Origin: Burkholderia metallica
GTDB taxonomy: Bacteria; Pseudomonadota; Gammaproteobacteria; Burkholderiales; Burkholderiaceae
Reading direction: 5' to 3'
Assembly (NCBI RefSeq): GCF_902832845.1
Contig: NZ_CADFDB010000006.1
Coordinates: 329,313 to 393,312, forward strand
DNA length: 64,000 bases
Positions 25,079 through 34,522 of the stretch are shown piece after piece. Numbering within the stretch: the stretch's first letter is position 1; the number at the start of each line of letters is the position of its first letter. Under the pieces are notes generated by a model that saw only the letters and a program-made list of their open reading frames with translations, had not been told where the DNA came from and searched no databases. Made by a program: the position numbers and the translations under genes.

Positions 25079-26259
25079 CCACCGCCACGCTGCACACCGC
25101 CGCCCAGTCGCGCCCCGATCCGTCGACGGGCGCCGTCGTCCGCCTCGCGCTCGCGTTCGCGGCGGCCACCAACGGGCTGATCCTGTCGCCGTTCCTCGTC
25201 GCGGCCGTGATGACGCGCTTCGGGCTCGACGAGGGCACCGCGACCGCGCTCGTCAGTGCCGAGATTCTCGGCATCGCGATCAGTTGCGCGCTGCTGTCGC
25301 ACCGGATCGCGCGCGCCGCGCGGCCGTTCACGCTCGCCGGCATCGTCGGCACGGTCGCGGGCCAGGCGCTCGGCGCGGCCGCGCCCGGCGTCGTATCGGC
25401 GGCCGCCGCGCGCGGAATGACGGGCCTTTTCGAAGGGATGCTGTTCGTCGTCGTCGCGTCGGGCGTATCGCAACGCGCATCGACCGACCGCCTGTGGGGG
25501 CAAATCAACCTGCTCGCGGGCGGCATCAACGGCGCCATCCTCGTGCTGATCTCCGCGTTGCCGGCCGCGTGGCTCGGCCGCTGGGTGTTCGCGCTGCTGG
25601 CGGCCGTCGTCGCAGTGCTCGCGCCCGCGATCCGCGGCATCGACGCGTTCGCGAGCCCCGCCGCGCAAACCCGCGTGCGCGCCGGCACGCTGCCGTGGCG
25701 GCCGGTGATCGCGATCTGGGTCGTGACGGCGCTCGTCTACGGCGTGCAGGCATCGCAATGGGCGATCGCCGGCTTCGTCGGCGAGCGTGCCGGGCTGTCG
25801 CCGACGACGATCGGCATGCTGCTGTCGGTGTCGTCGCTGCTCGGCTTCGTCGGCGCGGCGATTCCGTCGCATCCGGCCAGCCACAAGCACCGCCTCGCGC
25901 TGATCTGGGCCGCGCAGCTCGCGATGATCGGGTCGATCGAATGGTTCTTCGGCGCGCGCGGCGGCAGCGCGTACTTCCTGAGCCAGTTCGTGCTGAACAG
26001 CGCGTTCTTCGTGATCGTGCCGTTCCTCACCGGGATGTTGTCCGACGTCGACCCGGACGGCTCGCTCGTCGCGCGCACGCTCGTCGTCACGTTCTTCGCG
26101 GCCGGCATCGGCACCGCGCTGTCCGGCGCGATGCTCGGCCGCTTCGGCGGCACGCGCGTCGCCCATCTGCTGTGCGTGGCGGTGGTGGCCGCCGCCCCGT
26201 TCGTGCGGCTTGCACTGCGCCGCGCGGCGCCCGGTGCCGTGGCCCGTGCGTCGTCCTGA
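25075..26259 (+). CDS. MFS transporter
   Basis: A 394-residue protein with about 12 hydrophobic segments, beginning with ALAFAAATNGLILSPFLVAA near residue 25. Loop motifs are weak, but the repeated 6+6 helix organisation and the central hydrophilic part near residues 195-210 fit the Major Facilitator Superfamily. The start overlaps the lactone-oxidase stop by four bases. In the operon with a PLP enzyme, lactone oxidase and porin it is the likely inner-membrane carrier for the substrate or product. Confidence 0.85.
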   Translation: MTTATLHTAAQSRPDPSTGAVVRLALAFAAATNGLILSPFLVAAVMTRFGLDEGTATALVSAEILGIAISCALLSHRIARAARPFTLAGIVGTVAGQALGAAAPGVVSAAAARGMTGLFEGMLFVVVASGVSQRASTDRLWGQINLLAGGINGAILVLISALPAAWLGRWVFALLAAVVAVLAPAIRGIDAFASPAAQTRVRAGTLPWRPVIAIWVVTALVYGVQASQWAIAGFVGERAGLSPTTIGMLLSVSSLLGFVGAAIPSHPASHKHRLALIWAAQLAMIGSIEWFFGARGGSAYFLSQFVLNSAFFVIVPFLTGMLSDVDPDGSLVARTLVVTFFAAGIGTALSGAMLGRFGGTRVAHLLCVAVVAAAPFVRLALRRAAPGAVARASS

Positions 26260-26397
26260 TCGCAGTGCGTCATGCCGTGGCCGCGACGCACCACGAGAAT
26301 GGCCGCCGCGGCCGTGGCCCGCGCAAATTTGGCTTTCTACAGTCGTTCACGACGGTGCCACGCCGTCCACCCCCAGCTCGATGCGGAGTCCAGAAGA

Positions 26398-27594
26398 ATG
26401 AATCGTCCCGATAGCATTCGCGCAGCGTGCTGCGCGATGATGGTCCTGGCCAGTGCCGGCGCGCACGCGCAAAGCAACGTGACGCTGTACGGCGTGATCG
26501 ACGCGGGCATCCGCTACGAAACGCACGGCGTGTCCTACGGCGCCGACGGTGCGCCGGCGTCGACGGGCCGCAAGATCTCGATGGCCGACGGCGGCGGCCT
26601 GACCGAAAGCTACTGGGGCCTCAAGGGGCAGGAGGATCTGGGCGGCGGGCTGTCCGCGCAGTTCAACGTGGAAAGCCACTTCGGCCCGAACAGCGGCGCG
26701 ATCGTGCCGGCCGGCTCGCCGAACTTCTTCCAGGTCGCATACGTGGGGCTCACGTCGACGTCGCTCGGCCAGCTCGCGCTCGGCCGCCAGTACAACGTGC
26801 CGTTCGAGATGGTGTCGCTGACCTACGGCTCGAACCTGTGGGCCGGCCCGCAGGACCCGTACTTCAACCTGTTCAAGCCCGAGCAGACGATGCTCGCGGG
26901 CTCGCGCACCAGCAACATGATCCAGTACGGCGCGCAGCTCGGCGGCCTGTACCTGCTCGCGCAGTACGCGCCGGGCGGCCACGCGGGCGGCGGCGTGCGC
27001 GGAGGCCAGGCCGGTGCGGCGGCCGCTTACGCGCCGGACAAGGGGCCGTTCACGCTCGGCGCGTCGTTCATGCGCAGCTGGGACGACGCCACGCACGCGA
27101 AGTTCGACATCTACGGCGGCGGCGGGTCGGTAACGCTCGGCAACGCGACGGTGAACGCCGGCTACATCGAGAACGCGCGCGACAACGACTTCACGTCGTT
27201 CGAGAACGGCCCGTTCAGCCCGACCGATCTCGCGGCGCTCGGCATCATCTCGCCCGCGCAGGTGGTCGATCCGTCGGTGCCCGGCGGGTTCCGCCGCCGC
27301 AAGATGGCGCTCGCGGGGCTGACCTACCGGGTCACGTCGGCGTTCACGGCCGCCGTCAACGCGTGGTGGACCACGCAGTCCGGCTACACGCCGGACTTCG
27401 ACGGCCGCGCGCGCCAGTTCCAGGTGATCGCCGGCTACAGCCTGTCGAAGCGCAGCATGCTGTATGCGGAAGTCGACTATGCGATCTACCGCGGCGGGCT
27501 GATTGGCGCGCAGCTGGTCGGCATCAACGGGCAGTCGCCGAGCACGAGCACCACGCAGCTCGGCGCGACGGTCGGCCTGCGGCACTATTTCTGA
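26398..27594 (+). CDS. Outer-membrane porin (Gram-negative general porin)
   Basis: A 398-residue protein with a signal peptide ending in SAGAHAQS. The mature start SNVTLYGVIDAGIRYETHGV is diagnostic of Burkholderia/Neisseria-type trimeric porins, and the C-terminus TVGLRHYF ends in the aromatic residue needed for BAM insertion. Internal segments ESYWGLKGQEDLGGGLSAQF and GQLALGRQYNVPFEM are family-typical. Located 138 bases after the MFS gene on the same strand, it likely supplies outer-membrane entry for the same compound. Confidence 0.95.
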   Translation: MNRPDSIRAACCAMMVLASAGAHAQSNVTLYGVIDAGIRYETHGVSYGADGAPASTGRKISMADGGGLTESYWGLKGQEDLGGGLSAQFNVESHFGPNSGAIVPAGSPNFFQVAYVGLTSTSLGQLALGRQYNVPFEMVSLTYGSNLWAGPQDPYFNLFKPEQTMLAGSRTSNMIQYGAQLGGLYLLAQYAPGGHAGGGVRGGQAGAAAAYAPDKGPFTLGASFMRSWDDATHAKFDIYGGGGSVTLGNATVNAGYIENARDNDFTSFENGPFSPTDLAALGIISPAQVVDPSVPGGFRRRKMALAGLTYRVTSAFTAAVNAWWTTQSGYTPDFDGRARQFQVIAGYSLSKRSMLYAEVDYAIYRGGLIGAQLVGINGQSPSTSTTQLGATVGLRHYF

Positions 27595-27694
27595 CGCCGG
27601 GCCGCACGGGATGTGGGCGATCGCGGCAGGAGAAGCACCGGGTTTCCGGCCCGGCGGGACGAGTACAATCCATGGAAAAAAATACGGAGCATCC

Positions 27695-28714
27695 ATGGAC
27701 GAACCCGACCGTTACACGACGGCGAATCTGCCGGTCCATCTGTTGCGGTGCCTCGCGGAGACAAGCAAGGAGCTGGGCATCGACCCCACGCGGCTGTGCC
27801 TCGGGCTCGGCTTCGACGTTGCCGACCTGTCGAACCCGTCGTGCCGGATTTCCCTGCGCCAGGCGAGCACGATGATCCGCCGCGCGCTCGATATGGCGCC
27901 CGGGCGGGCGCTCGGCCTCGAACTCGGCACGAGCGAGACGATCGCGTCGATCGGCCTGGTCGGCTATGCGATGCTGACGAGCCCGACGCTGAAGGATGCG
28001 ATCGTGGTCGGCATCGAACTGCAGCGCCATACGGGGCCGCTGATGCGCTTCGAAGTGGTGTCGGATGCGCGTACGCTGTCGATCCGCGCGACCAACGTGT
28101 TCCTCGAACCCGACATCGAAGCGTTCCTCGTCGAAGAGGCGTTCGGCAGCTTCATGAAGATCGGGCGCTCGCTCGTCGGCCCCGCGTTCCAGCCGAAGGT
28201 CGTCGATCTCAGCTACCCGCCGCCCGCCTATGCGGACCACTACACGCGCGTGTTCCCGTGCCCGGTGCGCTTCGAACAGGAGCAGAACCTGTTTTCATGC
28301 GACGCCGCGCTCGGCAACCGCCCGATCGCGACCCACGATCCGCTCGCGCATCGCCAGGCGCTCGAATTCCTGCAGGATGCGCTGCCGCCCGAGCCCGAAG
28401 GCACCGAATTTCTCGAATCGATCGAACGGATCATGCGGCGCGACCTGCGGCATGCGCCGTCGCTCGCGGCGATCGCCGCGCAGCTGTGCATGAGCGAGCG
28501 CACGTTGCGGCGGCGGCTCGCCGATCAGGGCGTGTCGTATCAGACGGTGATCGACACGATCCGCCGCAAGCGTGCATTCACGCTGCTGAGCAACCCGCGA
28601 CTGTCGATCGAGGACGTCGCGCACGAAGTCGGCTTCAGCGACGCGCACAACTTCCGGCGCGCGTTCAAGCGGTGGACCGGGCACGGGCCGCGCGAAGGGC
28701 AGCGCCCCGCGTAA
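27695..28714 (+). CDS. AraC-family regulator (Arabinose_bd subgroup)
   Basis: A 339-residue protein. The N-terminal ~190 residues form the Arabinose_bd-type domain (LGLELGTSETIASIGLVGYA). The C-terminal HTHs are SLAAIAAQLCMSERTLRRRL and SIEDVAHEVGFSDAHNFRRA, then FKRWTGHGPREG. ATG 27695 follows ACGGAGCATCC. A TACAAT -10-like box at 27664-27669 lies just upstream. It sits directly after the racemase-oxidase-MFS-porin series and is the likely regulator of it. Confidence 0.9.
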   Translation: MDEPDRYTTANLPVHLLRCLAETSKELGIDPTRLCLGLGFDVADLSNPSCRISLRQASTMIRRALDMAPGRALGLELGTSETIASIGLVGYAMLTSPTLKDAIVVGIELQRHTGPLMRFEVVSDARTLSIRATNVFLEPDIEAFLVEEAFGSFMKIGRSLVGPAFQPKVVDLSYPPPAYADHYTRVFPCPVRFEQEQNLFSCDAALGNRPIATHDPLAHRQALEFLQDALPPEPEGTEFLESIERIMRRDLRHAPSLAAIAAQLCMSERTLRRRLADQGVSYQTVIDTIRRKRAFTLLSNPRLSIEDVAHEVGFSDAHNFRRAFKRWTGHGPREGQRPA

Positions 28715-28742
28715 GCAATAATCGCAGGCCGCCGCGTGCGCG

Positions 28743-29648
28743 TCACGCCGCGTCGCCGATCCCGCCCATCAGCGTCATCAGTTGCTCGCGCAACCACCGG
28801 CTGCCCTGGTCCTGATCGGCGCTGCGATGCCAGTAGCAGAAGTATTCGAGGCCCGGCATCTCGAACGGCAGTTCGAGAATCCGCGCCGGATAGCGCTGCA
28901 GCAGCCGCAGCGGCGCCGTCAGCGCGAGATCGCTGCGCATCGCGATCAGCGGCGCGACCATGTAGTGCTGTACGCGCATCTGGATGGTGCGGCGCAGCCC
29001 GAGCCGCGTCAGTTCCGCGTCGACGTGCCCGCTTCCCTTGCGGCGGCTCGACACGTGGATGTGCCCCATCGCAAGGTAGTCGTCCATGGTGAGCGTGTCG
29101 CCGCTGAACGGATGATCGTCGCGGATCATGCATGCATAGCGGTCGCGCACGAGCAGCGCCTGATGCAGATGCGGATCGCCGATCAGCGGCGCGTCGATCG
29201 CGAGGTCGACGGAGCCGTTCGCGAGCGCGGTCGCCACTTCGCGGCGGTCCATCGTGTAGCTGCGCACGTGCATGCCGGGCGCATGCGTCTGCAGCAGTTC
29301 GCCGAGCGCGGGCAGCAGCAGCGCTTCGGTCAGGTCGCTCATGCTCATCCGGAACACGCGCGTCGACGACGCCGGATCGAACACGTCGCCTTCGTGCGCG
29401 CTCGAATCGAGCAGTTGCATCGCCTCGCGCACGCGGCCGACGATGTTCTCGGCCAGCGGCGTGGGCATCATCCCGGCCGGCGTGCTGACGAACAGCGGAT
29501 CGTTCAAGGTCTTGCGCAGCCGCGCCAGCGCGTTGCTGACGGCCGGTTGCGTGAGGTTCAGCACCTCGGCCGCCCGCGTCAGGTTGCGCTTGGTGTAGAT
29601 CGCATCGAATACGACGAACAGGTTCAGGTCAATCTTCGAAAGGCGCAT
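28743..29648 (-). CDS. LysR-family regulator (NodD/PcpR-like)
   Basis: A 301-residue protein with GGAGATCCGGCG before ATG 29648. The N-terminal winged HTH MRLSKIDLNLFVVFDAIYTK with RNLTRAAEVLNLTQPAVSNA marks the NodD-like branch of LysR proteins. The effector domain includes FRMSMSDLTEALLLPALGEL. It lies 76 bases downstream of the acyl-CoA dehydrogenase gene on the same strand, so it is probably the last gene of that operon or its local regulator. Confidence 0.92.
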   Translation of the reverse strand: MRLSKIDLNLFVVFDAIYTKRNLTRAAEVLNLTQPAVSNALARLRKTLNDPLFVSTPAGMMPTPLAENIVGRVREAMQLLDSSAHEGDVFDPASSTRVFRMSMSDLTEALLLPALGELLQTHAPGMHVRSYTMDRREVATALANGSVDLAIDAPLIGDPHLHQALLVRDRYACMIRDDHPFSGDTLTMDDYLAMGHIHVSSRRKGSGHVDAELTRLGLRRTIQMRVQHYMVAPLIAMRSDLALTAPLRLLQRYPARILELPFEMPGLEYFCYWHRSADQDQGSRWLREQLMTLMGGIGDAA

Positions 29649-29724
29649 CGCCGGATCTCCTTGCCGGCATCTTACGGCGTGCGCCTCTCGTTCGTCCACG
29701 GCCCGGCGCATCGCGGCGCGACGC

Positions 29725-30969
29725 TCAGGCGCGCGGCGGCGGCGTCAGGTACGCGGCCGTCGAGCCCGGCTCGCCTTCCTTGATTTCCATCCGCGCGATC
29801 GCCTGCAGGTGCACCTCGTCCGGGCCGTCCGCGAAGCGCAGCGCGCGGCCCCAGGTCCACAGGTCGGCGAGTGGCGTATCGGGGCTCAGGCCCGCGGCAC
29901 CGAACACCTGCATCGCGCGGTCGCACACGTTCGTGTACACGGTCGGCACCAGCGCCTTGATCATCGAGATTTCCTTGCGCGCGGCCTTCGCGCCGACCTT
30001 GTCGATCATCCACGCGGCCTTCAGCACGAGCAGCCGCGCCTGTTCGATCTCGATGCGCGAACGCGCGATCCATTCGCCGACCGTGCCGTGCCGGTTCAGC
30101 GGCTTGCCGAACGCGACGCGCGACTGAGCGCGGTCGACCATCAGCTCCAGCGCCAGCTCGGCCGCGCCGATCGAGCGCATGCAGTGGTGGATGCGGCCCG
30201 GCCCGAGGCGGGCCTGCGCGAGCGCGAAGCCGCTGCCTTCCTCGCCGAGCAGGTTGCTCGCCGGCACGCGCACGTTGTCGAACGTGATTTCGCAGTGCCC
30301 TTCCGGCGCGACGTGATTGACCACCGTGATGTTGCGCACGATCGTCACGCCCGGCGTGTCGCGCGGCACGAGGATCATGCTCTGCTGCCGGTGCGACTCG
30401 GCCTCGGGATCGGTCTTGCCCATCACGATGAAGATCTTGCAGTTCGGATGCGCGGCGTTGGTGATGAACCACTTGCGGCCGTTGATCACGTACTCGTCAC
30501 CCACGCGTTCGATGCGCGTCGTGACGTTCGTCGCGTCCGATGACGCCACGTCCGGCTCGGTCATCGCGAACGCCGAGCGGATCTCGCCGCGCAGCAGCGG
30601 CTTCAGCCACTGCTCGCGTTGCTCCGGCGACGCGAACATGTGCAGCAGCTCCATGTTGCCGGTGTCCGGCGCGTTGCAGTTGAACACTTCCGACGCCCAG
30701 CCCACGCGGCCCATGATCTCGGCGAGCGGCGCGTATTCGAGGTTCGTCAGGCCCGTGCCCGGCTCGTCGTCCTTCAGGTGCGGCAGGAACAGGTTCCACA
30801 GCCCTTCCGCCTTCGCGCGCTCCTTCAGCTCCTCCATGAACGACACGGGGTACTGGCCCGCGTGCACTTCCTCGTTCCACTGGCGGATGCGCGGCACGAT
30901 GTGCGCGTCCATGAATGCGCGCACGCGGCTGCGCAGTTCTTCCACTTTCGGGGTATAGCCAAAGTCCAT
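29725..30969 (-). CDS. Acyl-CoA dehydrogenase (ACAD10/11-like)
   Basis: A 414-residue flavoprotein. The N-terminal domain begins [20 protein letters not shown]. The beta-barrel has [15 protein letters not shown] (FAD-binding signature 1) and [20 protein letters not shown]. The C-terminal helical domain has the [20 protein letters not shown] segment. It introduces an alpha-beta double bond in an acyl-CoA. The sequence and its operon partner, an APH-type kinase, place it in the ACAD10/11 group rather than the linear fatty-acid group. Last enzyme of a five-gene operon. Confidence 0.92.
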   Translation of the reverse strand: MDFGYTPKVEELRSRVRAFMDAHIVPRIRQWNEEVHAGQYPVSFMEELKERAKAEGLWNLFLPHLKDDEPGTGLTNLEYAPLAEIMGRVGWASEVFNCNAPDTGNMELLHMFASPEQREQWLKPLLRGEIRSAFAMTEPDVASSDATNVTTRIERVGDEYVINGRKWFITNAAHPNCKIFIVMGKTDPEAESHRQQSMILVPRDTPGVTIVRNITVVNHVAPEGHCEITFDNVRVPASNLLGEEGSGFALAQARLGPGRIHHCMRSIGAAELALELMVDRAQSRVAFGKPLNRHGTVGEWIARSRIEIEQARLLVLKAAWMIDKVGAKAARKEISMIKALVPTVYTNVCDRAMQVFGAAGLSPDTPLADLWTWGRALRFADGPDEVHLQAIARMEIKEGEPGSTAAYLTPPPRA

Positions 30970-31002
30970 GATCGACTCCTCGATTCCGTTCGTTCGGTTC
31001 GG

Positions 31003-31761
31003 TCAGAAGGCCGAGACACCGCCGTCGACGGCGACGGCCTGCCCGGTCAGATAGGTGTTGTCCTTCGCGCACAGCGACAGCATCGTCGCGACGATTTCCT
31101 CGGGCCGGCCGAGCCGCTTCATCGGCGAGCCCTGCGCGAGAAAGTCCTGCCGATCGCCGATATCGCTGTCGGTGACCATCGGCGTCGTGCTGTAGAACGG
31201 GCACACCGCGTTCACGCGGATGCCGTGGCGCGCGTATTCGATGGCCGCCGTCTTCGTGAGCCCGACCACCGCATGCTTCGACGCCGCGTACGCGGCCAGC
31301 TTCGGCGCGCCGCCGAGCCCGGCCATCGACGCGACGTTCAGGATCACGCCTTCGCGCTGCGCGAGCATCTGGCGGATCTGGTGCTTCATCCCGAAGAACA
31401 CGCCCTTCGCGTTCACCGCGAAGCTCAGGTCGAGATCGGCTTCGTCGGTGTCGATCAGCGCCTTCATCGGCGGCGCGATGCCCGCGTTGTTGATGCCGAC
31501 GTCGAGCCGGCCGAAACGCTCGACGGACGCATGCACGAGCGACGCCACCTCGGCCTCGACGCGCACGTCGCAGCGCTGCGCGATCACGTCGGCGCCGGCC
31601 GCGCGCAGCGGCGCGGCCACGCGTTCGAGCGCGTCGCCGTTCAGGTCGCCGAGCGCCAAGCGCGCGCCCATCGCGGCCAGCTCGCTCGCGAGCAACGCGC
31701 CGAAGCCGCTCGCGGCGCCGGTGATCATCACGGCCTGGCCGGCGTAGCTGTCGATTCTCAT
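31003..31761 (-). CDS. SDR-family oxidoreductase (3-hydroxyacyl-CoA dehydrogenase type)
   Basis: A 252-residue classical short-chain dehydrogenase. Cofactor motif TGAASGFGALLASEL at residues ~14-28, NNAGIAPP near 89, catalytic Ser in LNVASMAGLG and YAASKHAVVG (Tyr/Lys) near 155. Asp after beta2 (GDLNGDAL) suggests NAD preference. Seven bases from the second SDR gene, and likely to oxidise a hydroxyacyl-CoA made by the acyl-CoA dehydrogenase pathway. Confidence 0.9.
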   Translation of the reverse strand: MRIDSYAGQAVMITGAASGFGALLASELAAMGARLALGDLNGDALERVAAPLRAAGADVIAQRCDVRVEAEVASLVHASVERFGRLDVGINNAGIAPPMKALIDTDEADLDLSFAVNAKGVFFGMKHQIRQMLAQREGVILNVASMAGLGGAPKLAAYAASKHAVVGLTKTAAIEYARHGIRVNAVCPFYSTTPMVTDSDIGDRQDFLAQGSPMKRLGRPEEIVATMLSLCAKDNTYLTGQAVAVDGGVSAF

Positions 31762-31768
31762 CGCGCGC

Positions 31769-32533
31769 TCAGATCGTCAGGCCGCCGTCGACGACGATGC
31801 ACTCGCCGTTCGTGTAGCTCGCCGCGTCCGACACGAGATACAGCACGGTGCCGGCCATTTCGCGCGGCTCCGCATGACGGCGCAGCGGAATCTTGCCCAT
31901 CCAGGTTTCGTAGATGTCCTTGTCGGCGAAGAGCGCGCCGGCGAATTTCGTCTTCGTGAGACCCGGCAACAGCGCGTTCACGCGGATGCCGAGCGGCCCG
32001 CATTCCTTCGCGAACGCCTTCGTCATGTTGACGACCGCGGCCTTCGTGATCGAATAGATGCCCTGCCGGTCGCCCGGCTGCAGCGCGTTCACCGACGCCG
32101 TGTTGACGATCGCGCCGCCGCCGTGCGTCTTCATCAGCTTGCCGGCTTCGACCGACATGAAGAAGTAGCCGCGGATGTTCACGTCGACGGTCTTCTCGTA
32201 GGCGGCGAGGTCGGTATCGAGGATGTGCCCGAAATACGGATTCGCGGCCGCGTTGTTCACCAGGATGTCGAGGCGGCCGTGCTTGCCGCGGATGTGCTCG
32301 AACGTCGCGGCGATGTCCTCGAGCCGCCCGACGTGGCAGGCGAGCGCCTCGGCGCGGCCGCCGGCCGCGACGATCTCGTCGGCCACGGCCCGGCAGTCGT
32401 CGAGCTTGCGGCTCGACACGATCACGTGCGCGCCCTGCTCGGCGAGCAGTTTCGCGATTTCCTCGCCGATGCCGCGGCTCGCGCCCGTCACCAGTGCGAT
32501 CTTGCCCGTCAGGTCGAACAGATTCGTTGCCAT
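31769..32533 (-). CDS. SDR-family oxidoreductase
   Basis: A 254-residue classical SDR. Cofactor motif VTGASRGIGEEIAKLL, NNAAANPYFG, NTASVNALQPGDRQ and catalytic YSITKAAVVNM are present; the C-terminus is GECIVVDGGLTI. ATG 32533 is preferred; an in-frame ATG six codons earlier overlaps the Shine-Dalgarno GGAGGAG itself. It may act at a different oxidation step from the adjacent SDR or have opposite stereospecificity; this is inference. Confidence 0.9.
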   Translation of the reverse strand: MATNLFDLTGKIALVTGASRGIGEEIAKLLAEQGAHVIVSSRKLDDCRAVADEIVAAGGRAEALACHVGRLEDIAATFEHIRGKHGRLDILVNNAAANPYFGHILDTDLAAYEKTVDVNIRGYFFMSVEAGKLMKTHGGGAIVNTASVNALQPGDRQGIYSITKAAVVNMTKAFAKECGPLGIRVNALLPGLTKTKFAGALFADKDIYETWMGKIPLRRHAEPREMAGTVLYLVSDAASYTNGECIVVDGGLTI

Positions 32534-32587
32534 GTTGCTGTGCTCCTCCATTGATATGGTGTCGTGCCGTCCGTCGTGCCGGCCGCT

Positions 32588-33619
32588 TCAGCGATGCGCG
32601 TCGATCACGCCGACGGCCAGTTCGGCGAGCCGCCCGGCCATCGCGCCGACGCGCAGCGCCTGTTCGCTCGACGCGTTGCCCTGCAGCGCGCGCGCCTTCA
32701 CGCCCTGCGTGATCGATGCGAGCCGGAAGAAGCTGAACGCGAGGTAGAAGTGCCAGTCGCGGATCGGCTCGATGCCGCGCAGTTCGCAATAGCGCGCGAC
32801 GATCGCCGCTTCGTCCGGCACGCCGAGTGCGGCGCGATCCTGGCCCGCGAGCCCGCCCACCTGCCCGCCGGACGGCAGCCGCAGGCACATGCAGAGATAC
32901 GCGAGATCGGCGAGCGGGTTGCCGAGCGTCGACAGCTCCCAGTCGAGCACGGCCTGCACGCGGTAGCTGTCGCGCGCGAACATCAGGTTGTCGATCCGGA
33001 AATCGCCGTGCACCAGCGTCGGCCGGCCCGTGTCGGCGGGGCACGCCTTCGGCAGCCAGTCGATCAGCGTCTCCATCGCGTCGAGACGCTCCGTTTCCGC
33101 CGCGCGGTACTGCTTCGTCCACACGCCGATCTGGCGCTCGAAGTAGTTGCCCGGGCGGCCGTAGTCGGCGAGGCCCACCGCGTCGACGTCGACGTCGTGC
33201 AACGCGGCCATCGTCTGCAGCAGCGCGTCGTAGCAGGCGGCGCGATCGGCCTTCGGCAGCTCGGGCAGCGCCGGGTCCCAGAAGATCCGGCCGTCCTCGA
33301 AGCTCATCACGTAGAACATGCTGCCGATCACGTCGCGGTCTTCGCAGAGGTGATACGGATGCGCGACCGGCACCGCGGTGCCCGACAGCGCGCTGAGCAC
33401 GCGGAATTCGCGGTCGACTGCGTGCGCGGACTTCAGCAGTTCGCCCGGCGGCTGGCGGCGCAGCACGTAGCGGCCGCTCTTCGCGTTCAGCAGGAAAGTC
33501 GGATTCGACTGGCCGCCGGCAAACTTCTCCGTGTCGACCGGGCCTTCGAAGCCCGGCACGTGCGCTTCCAGATAGCGGGTGAGGCGGGCTACGTCGAGTT
33601 GCTGGGTAGGGTTCGTCAT
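32588..33619 (-). CDS. APH-family phosphotransferase (ACAD10/11 / LvaA-type acyl-CoA kinase)
   Basis: A 343-residue protein with the aminoglycoside-phosphotransferase fold. The nucleotide-binding N-lobe has KFAGGQSNPTFLLNAKSGRY and VLRRQPPG. The catalytic loop is LVHGDFRIDNLMF (HGDxRxDN), and the metal-binding motif is AVLDWELSTLGNP (DWE in place of DFG). This subgroup occurs fused to acyl-CoA dehydrogenases in ACAD10/11 and, in levulinate catabolism, phosphorylates 4-hydroxyacyl-CoA. Adjacent ACAD and SDR genes support that role; antibiotic resistance is unlikely. Confidence 0.85.
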   Translation of the reverse strand: MTNPTQQLDVARLTRYLEAHVPGFEGPVDTEKFAGGQSNPTFLLNAKSGRYVLRRQPPGELLKSAHAVDREFRVLSALSGTAVPVAHPYHLCEDRDVIGSMFYVMSFEDGRIFWDPALPELPKADRAACYDALLQTMAALHDVDVDAVGLADYGRPGNYFERQIGVWTKQYRAAETERLDAMETLIDWLPKACPADTGRPTLVHGDFRIDNLMFARDSYRVQAVLDWELSTLGNPLADLAYLCMCLRLPSGGQVGGLAGQDRAALGVPDEAAIVARYCELRGIEPIRDWHFYLAFSFFRLASITQGVKARALQGNASSEQALRVGAMAGRLAELAVGVIDAHR

Positions 33620-33638
33620 CGTCGCGATCGTTCGTGGG

Positions 33639-34313
33639 TCAGCCGTAGGTTCGCAGCGCGTGTCGTTCGGGATCCTCCAGATGCGGGATGCCGTTGAACG
33701 ACGCGAGGTGGAACGCATCGGCGTTGAAGAAAAACTGCGAAAGACTGCTGTTGCGGATCTGCAGGTTCAGCGCGATCGCGCTCGCCGGCGGGGCGGCCAG
33801 CACCTGCTGCACGGTGACGGCGATCGGGCCGCCGGAGCTCACCGCCAGCACGCGCTGGCCGCCGCCGTGGCGGATGGCCGCGCGCGCATCGGCCACGCGC
33901 TGCTGGAAGTGCGCCCAGGTCTCGGGCGCCGAATCGCCGAGCTTGTCTTCCGACCAGAGCTGCAGCACCTGCCGCAGCGCGCGGAAATGCTCCTTCATCG
34001 AGCCGGCCGCGAGGCGGGCGATGTCCGGGTAGTCGTGCGCGGCAGCGGCGAACAGCCCATGGAAGTCGTATTCGTTCAAGCCCGGATGGCGCTCGACCGG
34101 CGCGCCTTCGCGGCCCATGCCGCGCAGGATCGCGTCGACCGTCTGCGCGTGGCGGTGCAGCGTGCCGCACACCACGCGGTCGAACGCCAGGCCCTGCTGC
34201 GCGAAGTATTCGCCGAGCCAGACGCCCTGCTGCTCGCCCGCCGCGGACAAACGGTCGTAGTCGTCCGCGCCGAAGGACGCCTGCCCGTGCCGTACCAGAA
34301 AAAGTTCAGCCAT
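33639..34313 (-). CDS. Histidine phosphatase (phosphoglycerate-mutase-like)
   Basis: A 224-residue branch-1 histidine phosphatase, beginning MAELFLVRHGQASFGADDYD with the catalytic RHG at residues ~8-10. Arg in VCGTLHRHAQTVDAI, Glu in LNEYDFHG and His in VSSGGPIAVT-type C-terminal segments complete a partly divergent pocket: the usual second His after the V-S-H-G-G motif is replaced by Ser, giving VSSGG. It is the first gene of the APH-SDR-SDR-ACAD operon and may remove phosphate from an intermediate or control its pool. Confidence 0.82.
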   Translation of the reverse strand: MAELFLVRHGQASFGADDYDRLSAAGEQQGVWLGEYFAQQGLAFDRVVCGTLHRHAQTVDAILRGMGREGAPVERHPGLNEYDFHGLFAAAAHDYPDIARLAAGSMKEHFRALRQVLQLWSEDKLGDSAPETWAHFQQRVADARAAIRHGGGQRVLAVSSGGPIAVTVQQVLAAPPASAIALNLQIRNSSLSQFFFNADAFHLASFNGIPHLEDPERHALRTYG

Positions 34314-34522
34314 CGCCTGTCCGCCAGATCAGAAGGATTCAGCATAGGGGGCCGCCACACATTTTTAAACTTTATTTTCTGAATCGCCCGGTATTCATTT
34401 TGTGAATTCGGTGTCTGCCGAATCTTGCCGACGCCCCGCACGCCGTCGCCGCGGCACACGAATTGCTCCACTCGGCTTCGGCGGGAGAACCGCGATGTCC
34501 AATCCATTCCAGGAGGGGTGCG

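Noticed and set aside
32588-33619. Aminoglycoside resistance gene
   Set aside because: The APH fold here belongs to the ACAD10/11-associated group and the gene lies in an acyl-CoA operon.
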